A stretch of 64,000 nt of DNA from Maylandia zebra (Eukaryota > Chordata > Actinopteri > Cichliformes > Cichlidae): NCBI RefSeq assembly GCF_041146795.1, contig NC_135170.1, positions 25,104,033 through 25,168,032 on the forward strand, written 5' to 3'. Below, piece after piece: positions 11,931-23,474 of the stretch. The notes under the pieces were generated by a model. That model was given only the letters and a program-made list of their open reading frames with translations, ran no database searches and was not told the DNA's origin. Each line of letters opens with the position of its first letter. Positions within the stretch are counted from its first letter, which is position 1. The translations under genes and the position numbers were made by a program.

Positions 11931-13490
11931 TGTTTAGTTTGTTATCAAACTAAGTTGTGTGTGCTTATCACAAATCCAGGCACTGAGCCTGCAGATGGCA
12001 CAGCCCCCTATAAACACGCGAACACACACAGTAAAAATGGATGGATGGAGAGAAGGGGAGGGAGGCCTGCTCGGTGCATGCAGAGTCAGACTTAACTCTT
12101 TCACTGCCTGATGGAAAATCATCTGTCGTAACTGAAGCAGGTGATCACAGCACATGCTGAGGAATCTCTCTTTTTCTCTGCCACAAACATTCACAAGCTT
12201 AAAACAACTAGAACTGTGTGTAATTTGCGAGTGGTGCAAACACACAGCTAGACCGATGTACAATTTTGTACTGTGAGATAAGAACAAATAATCTAAGCCA
12301 GGCACGGATCTTTTCACAGAAAGTCAGCGCTGCAACACTTTTTGAGTGAACATGCTCTCCCATGGGGGAGTGTACAAAGAACTACACTTCCTTCCCACCA
12401 GCTTCTTCCATGCATTTCTGCTCTTTACTTATTTATTACCACTAATGGGTTCTTGTCTGAACTCCCATCCTTGTGCATTAAGACCTCAATCTGCTCTGTA
12501 TTCACTCTGGCTTGGACTCAGACAAATGCACAGTGTAATCTGAGGGTGTCTGTATGAACATACAGTGAGTGCAAAATGATTATCTAACTAAAGGGAGAAG
12601 CTGCTGGCGAGAGAGCAGCGGGTCTTGTGGTTGACTGAGCAGGATATACAGGAAATACCAGCTCAACCTTGTAACAACAAAAACACTCCTGAAGACAACT
12701 GAAGGGCAAAGTGCACAGGAATTAAAATGTCATCAAGCGATATGACGTATGATTTGGGGTTTAAAAATAATATATATCTCTGAAATAAGTGTGTACTGCC
12801 CAGCCCTGTGTGTAGGAATGTACTATTGCTTGCTGCAGCCGCCCTGTTCACTTTCACTGATCCAGTCAGTCAAGCTCATTTCATATACCTCTTTCAGCCC
12901 TCCTCCTCTCTGTCTTTATTTCTCCTCAAAACAGATGCCTGAACATTCTTTGTTCCCCAACAAAGGCGTGATGAGGTCAGGACAGGGGGGACATGCAGGC
13001 GAGGGCTGGGAAAACAGAGGGGGAGGAGAGAGGACGGCCAGTGATGACGTCATGCAAGAAAGGCAATCAGACTTCAAGTGTGTGTGCACATGTGTTACTT
13101 CTGGAGACATTAATCTATTAACACAGTCTTATACCTCCTGGGGACACCTCCATTACAGTGAGTGTGTATAATGTAAATTACTACACTGAAAGGAAGACTT
13201 AGATTATGGTGGTTATAGCTATAGTAAGTCTCAGGGATATTAACATGACATCCTATTTCATCAAAAAAAAAGCTGGATTTTTTCAACTGTATAGTGTAAT
13301 AATGCAAAGAATTTAAATATAATTTAACTATAAAGTTTATTAAAACTGTTACAGACATGATTAAAACTAAGAATTTGGCACACAAGCCTAATTCCCAAAA
13401 GTTACCAGACTCTGTAAAATGTAAATAAATACAGAATAAACACATATTTTATTCACAGTGGAACATAGAACACATATCAAATGTACAATT
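11931..13490. other. epn3-rasd divergent interval, left part
   Basis: No gene is seen here. epn3 and the RASD-like gene are transcribed away from each other, with about 4.2 kb between. This part is unique-looking sequence with short open frames that lack recognisable protein features. It contains one perfect CRE palindrome, listed separately. Confidence 0.45.
13045..13052. promoter_or_regulatory. Perfect CRE palindrome
   Basis: TGACGTCA lies about 3.2 kb upstream of the RASD-like ATG and 1.1 kb beyond the epn3 promoter patch. It is the full consensus for CREB/ATF factors. An eight-base palindrome can occur by chance, and no second CRE is adjacent. Confidence 0.3.
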
Positions 13491-13494
13491 ATAA

Positions 13495-14015
13495 GAACAA
13501 TATTAGCTCCACTTTGAATTTCATGGCAGTCTTTTGGGAGAGGAATGTTGTTCCATTCTTGTCCGACAGCCCTTGGTCTTGTTTCCGTATTTTATGTTAC
13601 AAAGACGGCAGTGTGTCCCAGTGATGTTCACATATGGCTTCTTCTTTGCATGTCAGAGCTTGTTGCAGATTGGTGAACCTCCGCCCATCTTCAGCTCTGA
13701 GAAACTGCCTCTCTAAGATATTCTTTTTATATCCAATCATGTTACTGACCTGCTCCCAGTTAATCTCATTAGTTGAAAAATGTTCCTCAAACTGTTTCTT
13801 TTTAATGTCACTTACTTTTCCAGCCTTTTTGTTGCACTGATCACAAGTTTTTGAGAGATGTTGCTGCTATTAAACTCTAAATGAGCTCAAATTTTCACAA
13901 AAATGTCAAATGTCTTTATAGTTTAAACATTTATATGTTTTCTATTATATTGTGAATAAAATGTGGGTTTATGAGATTTGCAAATCATTGTATTCTGTTT
14001 TTATTGACAGCATAT
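13495..14015 (-). mobile_element. Tc/mariner-like transposon relic, end fragment
   Basis: Blocks such as cttttgggagaggaatgttg, ccgtattttatgttac and tttgcaaatcattgtattct match, in order, a common fish DNA transposon family read in minus orientation. The last block is the subterminal region. The copy is strongly diverged and deleted, with no usable transposase frame. Confidence 0.6.
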
Positions 14016-14129
14016 TTAAAAGTATTTGAAAAAAATATATGCTTAATTTAATTCAGTACCAGCAACATATTTTTTTTAAAAGCTGGGTGCTGTGACATCA
14101 GAGCTAAAGAAGAGAGCCTTGTTTTCAGT

Positions 14130-14400
14130 GCACAGTTCTAAGGTTACATCTGTGATCATGTGCGGTGCTGCAAACAGCATGGATAACTTGCTCATTTGTG
14201 AAAGGTCCATTAAACAATAATAATAAACAATTTGAAAAGGTTTTGGAGCAACATATGCTGTCTCTCAAAGAACATTGTTTTTTCAGGGAAAGCCTTGCTT
14301 ATTTGAGCATGACAGCACCAAACTACATTTAGCATGTAGTAAAAGAGTCAGCAATCTAAAGTGGCATCCAGACCAGACCAATCACAAAAGGAACACACCA
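14130..14400 (+). mobile_element. Tc/mariner-like transposon relic, internal fragment
   Basis: ttttggagcaacatatgctg, ttttttcagggaaagccttg and gtagtaaaagagtcagcaat are transposase-region blocks of the same type of element as the preceding relic, but in plus orientation. Either two copies lie side by side or one copy was rearranged. It is fragmentary and has no coding capacity. Confidence 0.6.
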
Positions 14401-14403
14401 GGG

Positions 14404-16050
14404 AGGATAAGACACTCTGACTAAGAACTCTGACAAAGGAGGGCTCAGGCTGTTGTTTAGGTAAACTGCTACATCAAGCAAAGAATGCTAAAAACAACAG
14501 CTAAAATAAGAGGCCATGCAAGACAAAGGAGCAGGGTTGAAAATGGGTGTAATGTCCTGTAATGTGTATGAATTGGAATAATAATTTACTTTTAGTTAAT
14601 TGCTGCTGCAACAAAAGCAGCATGATGTGCATAACCATAATCAATTCCTTTCCACTGGTTAATCAACTAACTTCATCTGTTTGTCTCTGGTGCCCTCTAG
14701 GGGCAGTGTTTTTGTCTCCTTCTTATGTCCTGAAAACAAAAAAGAAAATCTGCAAATTTTGCACAATGCGAATCTCAAGTATATGCTCTGATCAAAACCA
14801 AAGATGCACTAAAATACGTGGATTAGTGTTTCTGCTCACTTTATTAAGCTCACTGTTATTGTTAATGGAAAATTTTACAATATAATTTCGAAAAACGCAA
14901 ACTAGCTAATATATTCACGAGCTCTCTCAGACTTTTGCACCCCATTAGTATTTCTAAAAGTATATCAATGTTCCATTATGTACTGCTGATAGCACCTATT
15001 TAGAAACCAACCATCTACTAGTACATTATCAGCTACTATGGCTGCTTATACATTATTCATCACAACATGGTTTTCAGCTGTAGCACTAAAGTGCACTTAT
15101 TAGAGTGAGACTGCAATCTCCATGGCGATCAGCTAGTCTTGTATATATAACTGCATGTTTTTCAGGTTCAAGAAAGAAACCATTATGTGGGCTGTCCATT
15201 CAAAGTGTCCTTGGATTTTGAGAATAGTTTGATGGAGGGGAAAAAAAGGCTTTGTATCATGTTCTAACTTCTGCACTGAGCTCACAAATGATTTGGTATG
15301 CTCCAGTGATTCACCTTCTCCCTAAAACATCAGCATATCTCTCCTCCAGCAATACATATTTGATTTATATGTTAGTGTACCGTGGAAAAATAACATCAGC
15401 TTTCTGACTCCGGAGGTTCTGCAGAGGACTCATCGCCAGGTCATCTATGATTCATAAAGCAAAGAGTTGCTCTGTTTCAAGCTTCAACACTCGAAAAAGT
15501 CGTGAGGAATTCAGAAAATAAAGGGACTTCCAGAGTATGCGATCACAGTTCAGGAATAATAAAATCCGTCATGCACAGATTTATGTCGGGCGGTGCAGGG
15601 ATGTGTTGTTAAGTGGGATTTGTTATGAAAACACTGTGGAACTGTTAAATAACAGATATAAATATATATACGGCAAATGGCTAATGCCTCCGTGACAGCG
15701 TTTCAGGAAAAGAGGATAAACAAAATTAATTTGCGCTCGCACGTCACACCTCAATTGTCCATGATATTGGCAATTATCTGTACTCTGTCTACCAAACATT
15801 TACCCAGAATTAGACAGGAAGCACCTGCAGGTCAAATGCTAAAAATAGAAACGTGCCAGAACAGATCAGTGTTTCGTGCCCCCCCCCAACAAAGTAAGAT
15901 CGTAATTTAAAACAATCCGGATAACTTTCAGAAAGCTGCAATGCACCAACTGAAAAAAGTCTACTGTATATTTCTAGACCAATCTATCACTTTTGTCTTC
16001 CTCCAAAGGAATATTTTTCACAAGCGGGGGCCGTGGGGGGCTCCGTGCTT
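14404..16050. other. RASD-like gene upstream region
   Basis: No gene is seen. The sequence is AT-rich and looks unique after the transposon relics end. It should contain the distal regulatory sequence of the RASD-like gene. Apart from the CTCF-like site I could not name a motif with confidence. Confidence 0.4.
14690..14703 (-). promoter_or_regulatory. CTCF-like motif, minus strand
   Basis: Read on the minus strand this is CCCCTAGAGGGCAC, 13 of 14 positions of the degenerate CTCF core CCASYAGRKGGCRS. Its orientation is opposite to the plus-strand motif at 1703, so the two point toward each other across epn3. Confidence 0.35.
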
Positions 16051-16051
16051 C

Positions 16052-16059
16052 TATAAAAG
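16052..16059 (+). promoter_or_regulatory. TATA box of the RASD-like gene
   Basis: TATAAAAG sits about 155 bases upstream of the chosen ATG (16213), directly after a GC-rich stretch (gggggccgtggggggctccg). Two short upstream open frames (ATGs near 16073 and 16139) lie in the presumed 5' leader. A TATA box suits an inducible gene, as known for RASD1. Confidence 0.6.
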
Positions 16060-16212
16060 GAATGCATTTTGAATGAGCCTGCTGACGCAGAAACTGTGGG
16101 TGTATAAGAGATGACACTCGGCTCTGTTTCGCTGGACACATGGGAAAGCAACTGGGTTGGTGAGGTTGTGATTGCCTCTCGGTGACTGGAGACTCTTGAA
16201 AGAGCACAAGAG

Positions 16213-17379
16213 ATGAACACAACTGAGAAGTTTTATCTTCCCGTTGATGGCATTCTCGAAATGTTGAACTCTCTCACCGGGCATCTACAATCAAGCATTA
16301 CGCACCCAGATCTTCAGAGCACCTCACTCGGTCCAGTGCTCCAGCACCCCAAAGTCTCAAACGTAGCGACAGGCATGGGGCTCGTCAAAAAGGTTAAGGG
16401 GTGCTGGAGACAGCAGGATACGAGGATAGTTGTGAGTAGATCCTCAAGTTCTGGCAATCGGCAAGTGTCGGCTGATCGACTCCCGAAGAGGTCCGTGGAC
16501 CTGCTGGAGTTGCGTTTGACCAAGCCCAGAAATTGTCATAGAATAGTTGTGCTTGGTGCGCCCAGAGTGGGTAAAACAAACATTCTCCGGCGGTTCATGG
16601 GGAAAGACTTTGAGGAGAGCTATGAGCCCACAATCGAAGACTTCCACAGAAAGCTGTTCCACATAGGAGGAGAGGCATACCAGGTCGATCTTCTGGATGC
16701 GGCAAGTGAGAGGGACTTCCCTGCCAAACGCAGACTATCCATCCTGACAGGTTAGGAATCAGTGCTGTATTAAATCTGTTTTTAAGGGATGTTGTTTTTT
16801 TATATTTTGAAAATGAATGCTAACTACCTTAATTTACATCTGATGTTCTTTGTCTCTCCAGGTGACATTTTTCTGCTCGTCTTCAGTTTGGATGACAGAG
16901 AATCTCTGAGTGAAGCCTGTGAGCTGCTCAGCGAAATCAAAGCTGCTAAGGCAAAGTTGCTGAAATTAAAACAGCCAGTGAGAGTGCCAGTCATTGTATG
17001 CGGTAATAAAGGGGACTTAGACTCAGAGAGAGTCGTGAGACGGCCAGACGTGGGGAAAATCCTCGGCGAGGATATCCCATTCTTCGAAACCTCTGCTAAA
17101 ACCGGCACCGGGCTGGACGCGATGTTCAGAGCCCTTGCCTCTCTGGGTGGACTACCTCACGAGACTAGTCCATCGCGACATCAGGTCATACCCATCCTCA
17201 CCTACCGGTCGCTGTACGTCGGCCAGCGAGGCAGGAGGGGTAGCCGTACGCGGGTACTCTCTGCGCCCTGTGCCGCAGTGGACCCTCTGGCGCGCCGCCC
17301 GAGCTTCAACAGCGACCTGCAACTCGTGCTTGGATCAAGCACCAAACACAACAAACCCGAGAAGTGTCAGATTCAATGA
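16213..17379 (+). CDS. RASD (Dexras/Rhes)-type Ras-like small GTPase
   Basis: Two exons, 16213-16750 and 16862-17379, give 1056 bases and 351 residues. The split GGT codon falls in RRLSILTGD, the same place as in RASD1/RASD2. G1 is GAPRVGKT (115-122), G2 is YEPTIEDFHRK (T140), G4 is NKGD and G5 is ETSAK. The RASD tail DPLARRPSFNSDLQLV is present, and the protein ends in the CaaX-type box CQIQ, which suggests prenylation and membrane anchoring. RASD proteins modulate G-protein and cAMP signalling. G3, normally DxxG, reads DAAS here, so the invariant glycine is lost. The N-terminus is about 90 residues longer than RASD1. A start at Met55 (good Kozak context, MGLVKKVKG) is a fair alternative. 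It could be one of the extra fish rasd paralogues; I do not assign a number. Confidence 0.85.
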
Positions 17380-17518
17380 ATTGTGAGACTTCTCGACAAA
17401 CAAATTGTAGTAGTACGCTGCAATATGGTATACGTAAAGAGTTATACTCTGTAGCACCTGGCTGGACCAGTGCATTCTTATCGTGTTTTTTTTGTATATC
17501 CCTGTTCTATAACCCTGT

Positions 17519-17524
17519 AATAAA
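17519..17524 (+). terminator. Polyadenylation signal of the RASD-like gene
   Basis: AATAAA lies 140 bases after the stop codon, followed by T/G-rich sequence (cttgcgtgttttgtgtcctt). The 3' untranslated region would thus be short. Confidence 0.6.
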
Positions 17525-17539
17525 AGCTGAATATTTCCA

Positions 17540-18145
17540 ACTATCTTGCGTGTTTTGTGTCCTTGCTTTCCATCCTTCCGTTTGTTACAAAACATTTAAG
17601 AATCTCTTCACAAAGAGACGGGCACGGCCAGATTACGCACACTGACGTAAGCAGTCAATTCTCTTCGAGTGATGATGTAAAAACCTCGAGTGTGGGAGGG
17701 AGTTCAGAGCCATGGGTGGATGATTCAAACGCAGACCTTCAACATCTTCCAGTATCTGTTGTCAGTCTCGAGAGTTTTTGCACGGTTTGTTTAGAACGCC
17801 CACGGCTTAGTGAATGGCTTAAAGTACAGAGGTGCTACAATGCCTATTAATCAGCCGAGGTGGTGTACGCGCTTGTGTGTCACCATGGCAGTTGGAGGAA
17901 ACAATGAGTGATAGCGCATGATTTATTAAAGAGGGGAAGGTGGGCGAAAGGAGAGAGACGGAGTGAGATCAGCACCATGGAGAGAGCACAACGATTATTC
18001 AACTCGGCATTTAATATTACTGACACTGACAAGAAGTTCAGTATATTTGCTTAAAATAAACCAAACAGTAAAACTGAAGTGGATCAATAAAACCCACTTT
18101 GGAAAGATAAACTAAAAGTTTATTGACAAATTTGTCTGGTACATT
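17540..18145. other. RASD-like 3' flank
   Basis: No gene is seen. The stretch contains a CRE-like TGACGTAA near 17644 and otherwise unremarkable sequence leading into a small transposon relic. Confidence 0.35.
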
Positions 18146-18147
18146 CA

Positions 18148-18285
18148 CAAATGAGCATCAGAATGGGAACGAAAGGGGATGTACCTCTGATCACAGTGAA
18201 CCCATCTTCTAATGGCTGCTAAGGCTTAAATCATCTCAAACTGGTGCTCAACATGCCTCCAGTCACCAGATTTCAATCTACAAAC
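18148..18285 (+). mobile_element. Minimal Tc1 relic made of four short blocks
   Basis: gagcatcagaatgggaac, acccatcttctaatggctgc, aaatcatctcaaactgg and cctccagtcaccagatttca match four separated parts of the Tc1 family also seen at 538-1248, in order but with most of the element deleted between them. No coding potential remains. Confidence 0.6.
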
Positions 18286-18289
18286 AAGG

Positions 18290-19269
18290 TTTAAAAGGTG
18301 CCGATGTACCCGCATGTACTTTTTAAGTGACAGGGCACTAGCTGGGTTTTCAATACACAGTTGAATCATAAAGATCTGTATTTCCAGACCTAGTTCATGG
18401 AAAAATAATAATGTCTGAATATGTCTTATGACAGTAAAGTTCCTTGAGATAAGACTCAATCCTTTTAAATGGACTAAATATTTATTATTTATTCTCTCAT
18501 GAGGGGGAGTTTTATTGTATGCACAACACAAATGTCTCACTTCTCTCCAGGAGTACCACATTTCAAAGCTCTTTTTAGGCAAACTCGACAGTGATTACGA
18601 AATGTAGAGACTTACAAGTGAGCTGGGATCAGTTTAAAGCTATATATATATATATATATATCTAGATATCCCTTTACTCACCAGGAAATTAATGTTCATC
18701 CATCTGGTATGATTTCCAGGGATTTGAGAAGACATGCAGCACCTGCAGTGATATCAATCAAGTCCGAGAACAAAATGATTGCTTACTCGGAGGCTTTACT
18801 TGGTATAATATAATTTGTTCACCCTCTAAAACTTCCCACTCACCGTGTACATTTGCTCAAAAGACTATGACATCAATCCAAAATAATTTCCTGTTTATTG
18901 TCAGAGGTATAATTATGATTAAACGACAGCAACAGCAGCAATTAAAGCTTTAGTGCAAAGTGTATCCGTTGTAGTAATGACTGCATGAAAGCATCTGGAG
19001 ACTTAAATCCAAGACTCGTTCTAACCGGTGGGAGAGGCAACACGGACATAACACAATATGCTCGATCGCTGCTGGGCTGCAGTCATTAAAGATAAAGTCA
19101 TGTTTGCAATGGTATGGAAAATGATGAAGAGCCTTCACTAACACGTTTAAAAGGTGTACCAAACAAAACTGTTGGTTTTTATATGTTTTGACAGCCACGA
19201 GCGTATCTGCTTTATAAACATTTGTGTCATTGAAGGTTGGAGGTGTTCTTGGTTTGTCTGCCAGCAGAC
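18290..19269. other. rsad1 3' flank
   Basis: No gene is seen. A (TA)n microsatellite lies at about 18642-18661. Minus-strand AATAAA hexamers (tttatt on the plus strand) near 18480 and 18893 are candidates for rsad1 polyadenylation. Confidence 0.4.
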
Positions 19270-22200
19270 TCAGAGTGGTCCCTGTGAGGCTTTGGGGGAA
19301 ATTTGTCTTTCCAGCTCCACCAGGAGAGCTGGAAGGATGCTGTCCAGTAAGGCCAGTCCTTCCCAGGAGCACCTCAGACCCCTGACAAGGAAAAAAGAAA
19401 AAAAAGACACAAATGATTTAACCTTCAAGCTGTAGAGACGTTTTAAATACCGTGTGCTGGGGAAATCAGAACAGACTATTCCCCTTATTTTCTGTCACCT
19501 CATGCACCAAACAGTTATATAATAAGGGAAATATTATCAAATAATAAAAACAATTGTTAGGTTGGCTTCCGCACAGGTAAGGAAACTTAAAGAGAAAATT
19601 AAACATCATAAGTCACCTGTCATCGAGAATCAGCTGTCCGCTCTGGAGCAACTCTTGGACGACAATGGATTCACCAAAAACTTCATCAAGGCCAGTTTGT
19701 GGGCTGAACATCTCCCAGTGCTGTTAACATAATTTAAAAAAAAAAAAAAGTCTCTGCGAACTGAACATTATCTGCCGTGACAGAAAATACAATGAAAGAT
19801 TTATTTTGTGTGCTTTACCTTATGATTAATGCCCTCAGTCATTCTCATTCCCATCACCAACACCTCCTCCAATCTGCCAAGCAAACATCTTTCATAACTT
19901 AAACTGAATACAGAACAGCAAGGACAGAACAGAAAGAGTAAAAGGCCTGAATACAAGTCTCATAATAGCATCTCACAAGGACAGAATGTTTGAGAGAACA
20001 AGCACATGTGCCACGGCCTCAACGCTCAGTGTGATAAATTACACTGTGGACTGTCTCAGACTTCACTGCTACATTTCACATGCTCAGAGCATTTCTGGGC
20101 ATCTGTCTCTGCCTGGAAGTGCAACGGCGTACAATTCAAGATGGCCAAGCTGAAGCCGCCTCCGCGTCCCGTGTCCCCAATGCCGCACTTCACGGATCCA
20201 CACGTCAGGCTCCAGAGTCTGGGTCCGGGCCTCTCGAACAACACCTCCCTCCCCCAGAGGAACAAACCGCCCATGTGCTCCTGTGTCAGAGACAACAATA
20301 TAAAAAGCACAGTTTCCAACAGGAGCATAACCGGAGTGATTTAGTGCTTTACATCTAAGTATTACCTGGGCCGACACCGATGTATTGGTTGCCTTTCCAG
20401 TAGCTGATATTGTGATGACTCACTGAGTTCTACATTACACAGAGAAAAACATTTACTGAGTGTTTATGAGGGAGAATAGTAAAACTGTCATATTACGGAG
20501 ATTTAATGAAGACAGAAAACCAAACACAAAGTTAAAAAGAAGCTTAAAAATACAACTTAGTAGACTCTGCTGGGGAAAAACAATATAAATCTTTGGTTTT
20601 CGATAGAACTGGACATTTAAATCTCGCTCAATAACCTCGAAAACATCCGATGACTCTAAATTATACAAGAAAAATATGGATGCCTATAAAACAGAGGACT
20701 GAACATGTAGTTTGTTGTACGGATTTTGTTTTTTTACAATTAAGAGTGAAGGAAGACTTTTTTTTTGCATGAACTGTAAACAGTGAAGCCACTATCAGTC
20801 AGATTGAGATGACTTGAGCTTTGTGATATGGCACGTTATTCTGAAAGCAGTCATCAGAAGATGACGACACTGGTCGTAAAGCGATGGACACAATGAGTGA
20901 CAACACTCACATAGACTGTGGCGTTCACCATTATAAACCACCAACAACCTGAACTGTTGCTACAAGGCAGGATGGATCCATGCTTTCATGTTTATGTCAA
21001 TTTCTGACCCTACCATCCGAAAGCTGCAGCAGAAATTGAGAATCATCAGATCTGGCAACATTTTTCAATCTTCTATTATCCAATTGTGGTGAGACCGTGG
21101 GAATTGTAGCTTCAGTTTCCAGTTGTTAGCTGACAGGATGGTATCTGGCATGCTTCTTGAAGATTTGGTGTGGTGTGCAGTCAGAGATGCTCTTCTGCAA
21201 ACCTTGGCTGTAACGAGTGGTTATCTGAGTTACTGTTGCCTTCAAGTCAACCTGGTCATTCTCTTCTGACCTCTTAACATTAACAAGGCATTTTCTACCA
21301 AGGAAGTGTTGCTGAGTGGTACTTTCACTTTTTCAGGCCATTCTCAGTAAACCCTAGAGATGGTTGTGTGGGAAACTCGCAGCAGATCTGCAGTTTCTGA
21401 AATACTCAGACCAGCCTGTCTGGCACAAATAACAATGCCACATTGTGAGTCACTGAAATCAGCGCTCTTCTATTAATTCTGATGCTCAGTTTGAATTTCA
21501 GCAGGTCGTCTTGACCGTGTCTACATGCCTAAATGCAATGAGTTGCTGCCACTTGATTGGCTGGCTAGGTATTTGTGTTAATAAGCATTTAAACAAGTGT
21601 ACCAAGGAAGTGTTTTTCTTTTATTTATTTTCTCTTTTCATTCTCCGAACCTTCCTTCGATTTAACATATCATTTTTGTGTATAAAACGGATGCATGATA
21701 AGGTGAAGCGTTAAAGTACGGTTTTGTTACAGCAAAGACTTACATGTCTTGCAAAATTCGACACCTCGTACTGTTGAAAGCCGTGCTGGTGCAGAGTCTT
21801 CCTGGCGCGCTGGTACATTTCTGCTGTCACATCCTCGGAGGGCATCGTCACTGCACCGCACTCAACCTGTTTAAAAAGCTGAGTGCCTCGCTCCAGGGTC
21901 AGCTGGTACAGAGACACGTGATCATCACACACCCTCAGCAGCTCAGACAACTCTATTTCCCAGGATTCAACGGTTTGTTTGGGACGTCCGAACATGACAT
22001 CCACCGACACCCGACCAGGGCACAGCCTCCTGGCCTCTTCGATAGTCTGCAAAGCCTTGTGGGAGTCGTGGTCTCTTCCCAGACTTTTCAAGTCCTCATC
22101 CTGCAAAGACTGAAGATAGAAAGTTTGATCAGAGTTGTTCCATAAAATGAAAAAAGTTCTCACCTTACCCTTTCAGAATCAAATTATTAATGCAATTTTC

Positions 22201-23317
22201 AGAGTTACATCACCTCATAATACATATAAGTGGGTCAACATTTTTGAATTGTGTTATTTTTCCAATATTATCGAGTCAGGAGATAGACAGATGGAAAGAT
22301 TAAGCTCTGAAAACACATTTAAGCTCTGTTCCAACTGAAATCTACAATATAAAATCCAAATTGCAATTTTCATTGCATGCAATTTCATGTCTATGATGCA
22401 GAGCAAAAGAAACAAGCACTGGTACCCTAGATGTGTGATTTGGACCTGACAGGACTAAACTTCAAAAAGTGCGTTTTAAATAAATGTCATCACACAGAAG
22501 AGGGAATTTTAAAAAAAACATGAACACAATGATAGGCCTTGAGTGTAACGTTGCAACCAACCACTAAATGCTTTGAGTAAAACAGCTGGAAGGCCCTGCT
22601 TTTCCATGGGCTTTCATGAGCACCCGAGGATTACGCTCACCTGGACCCCGATGGAAAATCGGTTCACCCCGGCACGGCAATAGTCCTCTAACCTGGACTT
22701 TCCCGCAGGAGTGGGGTTGACTTCGAGGGTGACCTCGGCCTCATCCGAGAGATTCACCTGCCTGGAAACAGTCTCGAGGATCGCAGCAAAGATGGAGGGG
22801 TGGGCCAGGCTTGGAGTCCCACCTCCAAAGAACACTGAGGTGATGCTACAAATGAAAACCAGAGTGTGATCTCAGCTGCAGTTTACAGTTACTGATTGTC
22901 AGGTTTAATAAATGCACATACCAGGATACTTGACTGAGTCGCAGCAGTGTCTCAGTCTCCATCTGAAGGCACTTAGTCATGATATGGTCATTGTTCTCTT
23001 TGGATATGTACTTATTGAAATTGCAGTAGGAGCACCTCCTGAGACAGTAAGGCCACTGGGGGAGGAAGAACCTTATAGTCATGACACAGCCCACTTATGC
23101 TTAAATCAGGTGAGTCAACATGCAGTTACGGATACATGTGCGCGTGATGTTCTCAGAAAAAGAAGCTATAACTCACGTGCACATAAAGAGACGCGCGCTC
23201 TGTGATTTGTGGAGAAGCCGCACATTCAGACACATCTTCGGTTACTTCTCCGACCGAGAAGTGCTGCAGTCGGGGAGGGAGGACACGACTGACCGCATTT
23301 AATGTGCGTCTCATCAT
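19270..23317 (-). CDS. rsad1: Radical SAM domain-containing protein 1, HemW-like
   Basis: There are nine exons: 23177-23317, 22922-23055, 22641-22845, 21744-22109, 20366-20429, 20133-20280, 19819-19873, 19617-19720 and 19270-19381. They sum to 1329 bases, 442 residues, the same length as human RSAD1. The first 47 residues look like a mitochondrial presequence ([17 protein letters not shown]). The radical SAM cluster motif CxxxCxxC is C51-C55-C58 in [26 protein letters not shown] and [11 protein letters not shown] are typical of HemN/HemW proteins, and SHHNISYW then GVGPGAHGRF mark the C-terminal domain. RSAD1 is the mitochondrial relative of bacterial HemW, a heme-binding chaperone, not a coproporphyrinogen oxidase. 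The intron between exons 4 and 5 holds a Tc1 relic. The second of two tandem ATGs could also be used. Confidence 0.95.
20925..21605 (-). mobile_element. Tc1 relic in an rsad1 intron
   Basis: Read in reverse this follows the same Tc1 family: atggatccatgctttcatg, agatgctcttctgcaaacct, accctagagatggttgtgtg and the terminal part tgatgctcagtttgaatttc to tgagttgctgcca. It covers the 5' half of the element (DNA-binding part) and ends near aacaagtgtacc, a damaged terminus. Frames are broken. It lies in the same orientation as rsad1. Confidence 0.8.
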
Positions 23318-23439
23318 TTTGGAGACAGCGTTTGTTTCGCCACGGGAGATTACATTCTCCGACCCGAACCAGAGGTTACTTCAATACCCGGCTTCATCAC
23401 TCAAACGGTATGCGTTTCTGTGACAACAAAGTAGCTACA

Positions 23440-23474
23440 AAATAGCGTAAATTCACTTTGTATTTACGCTATTT
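23440..23474. repeat. 12-bp inverted repeat (hairpin) upstream of rsad1
   Basis: AAATAGCGTAAA (23440-23451) and TTTACGCTATTT (23463-23474) form a perfect 12-bp stem with an 11-base loop. It lies about 120 bases upstream of the rsad1 start codon, so in or next to its promoter. The AT-rich surroundings raise the chance rate somewhat, but the central GCG/CGC pairs make coincidence less likely. Confidence 0.6.

Noticed and set aside
12749-13171. 140-codon frame upstream of the RASD-like gene
   Set aside because: No recognisable domain, no promoter or splice context, and it spans a probable regulatory region.
20006-20377. Overlapping open frames on both strands, up to 112 codons
   Set aside because: The minus strand here is rsad1 exon 6 (20133-20280) in the correct frame; the rest are shadows and intron read-through.
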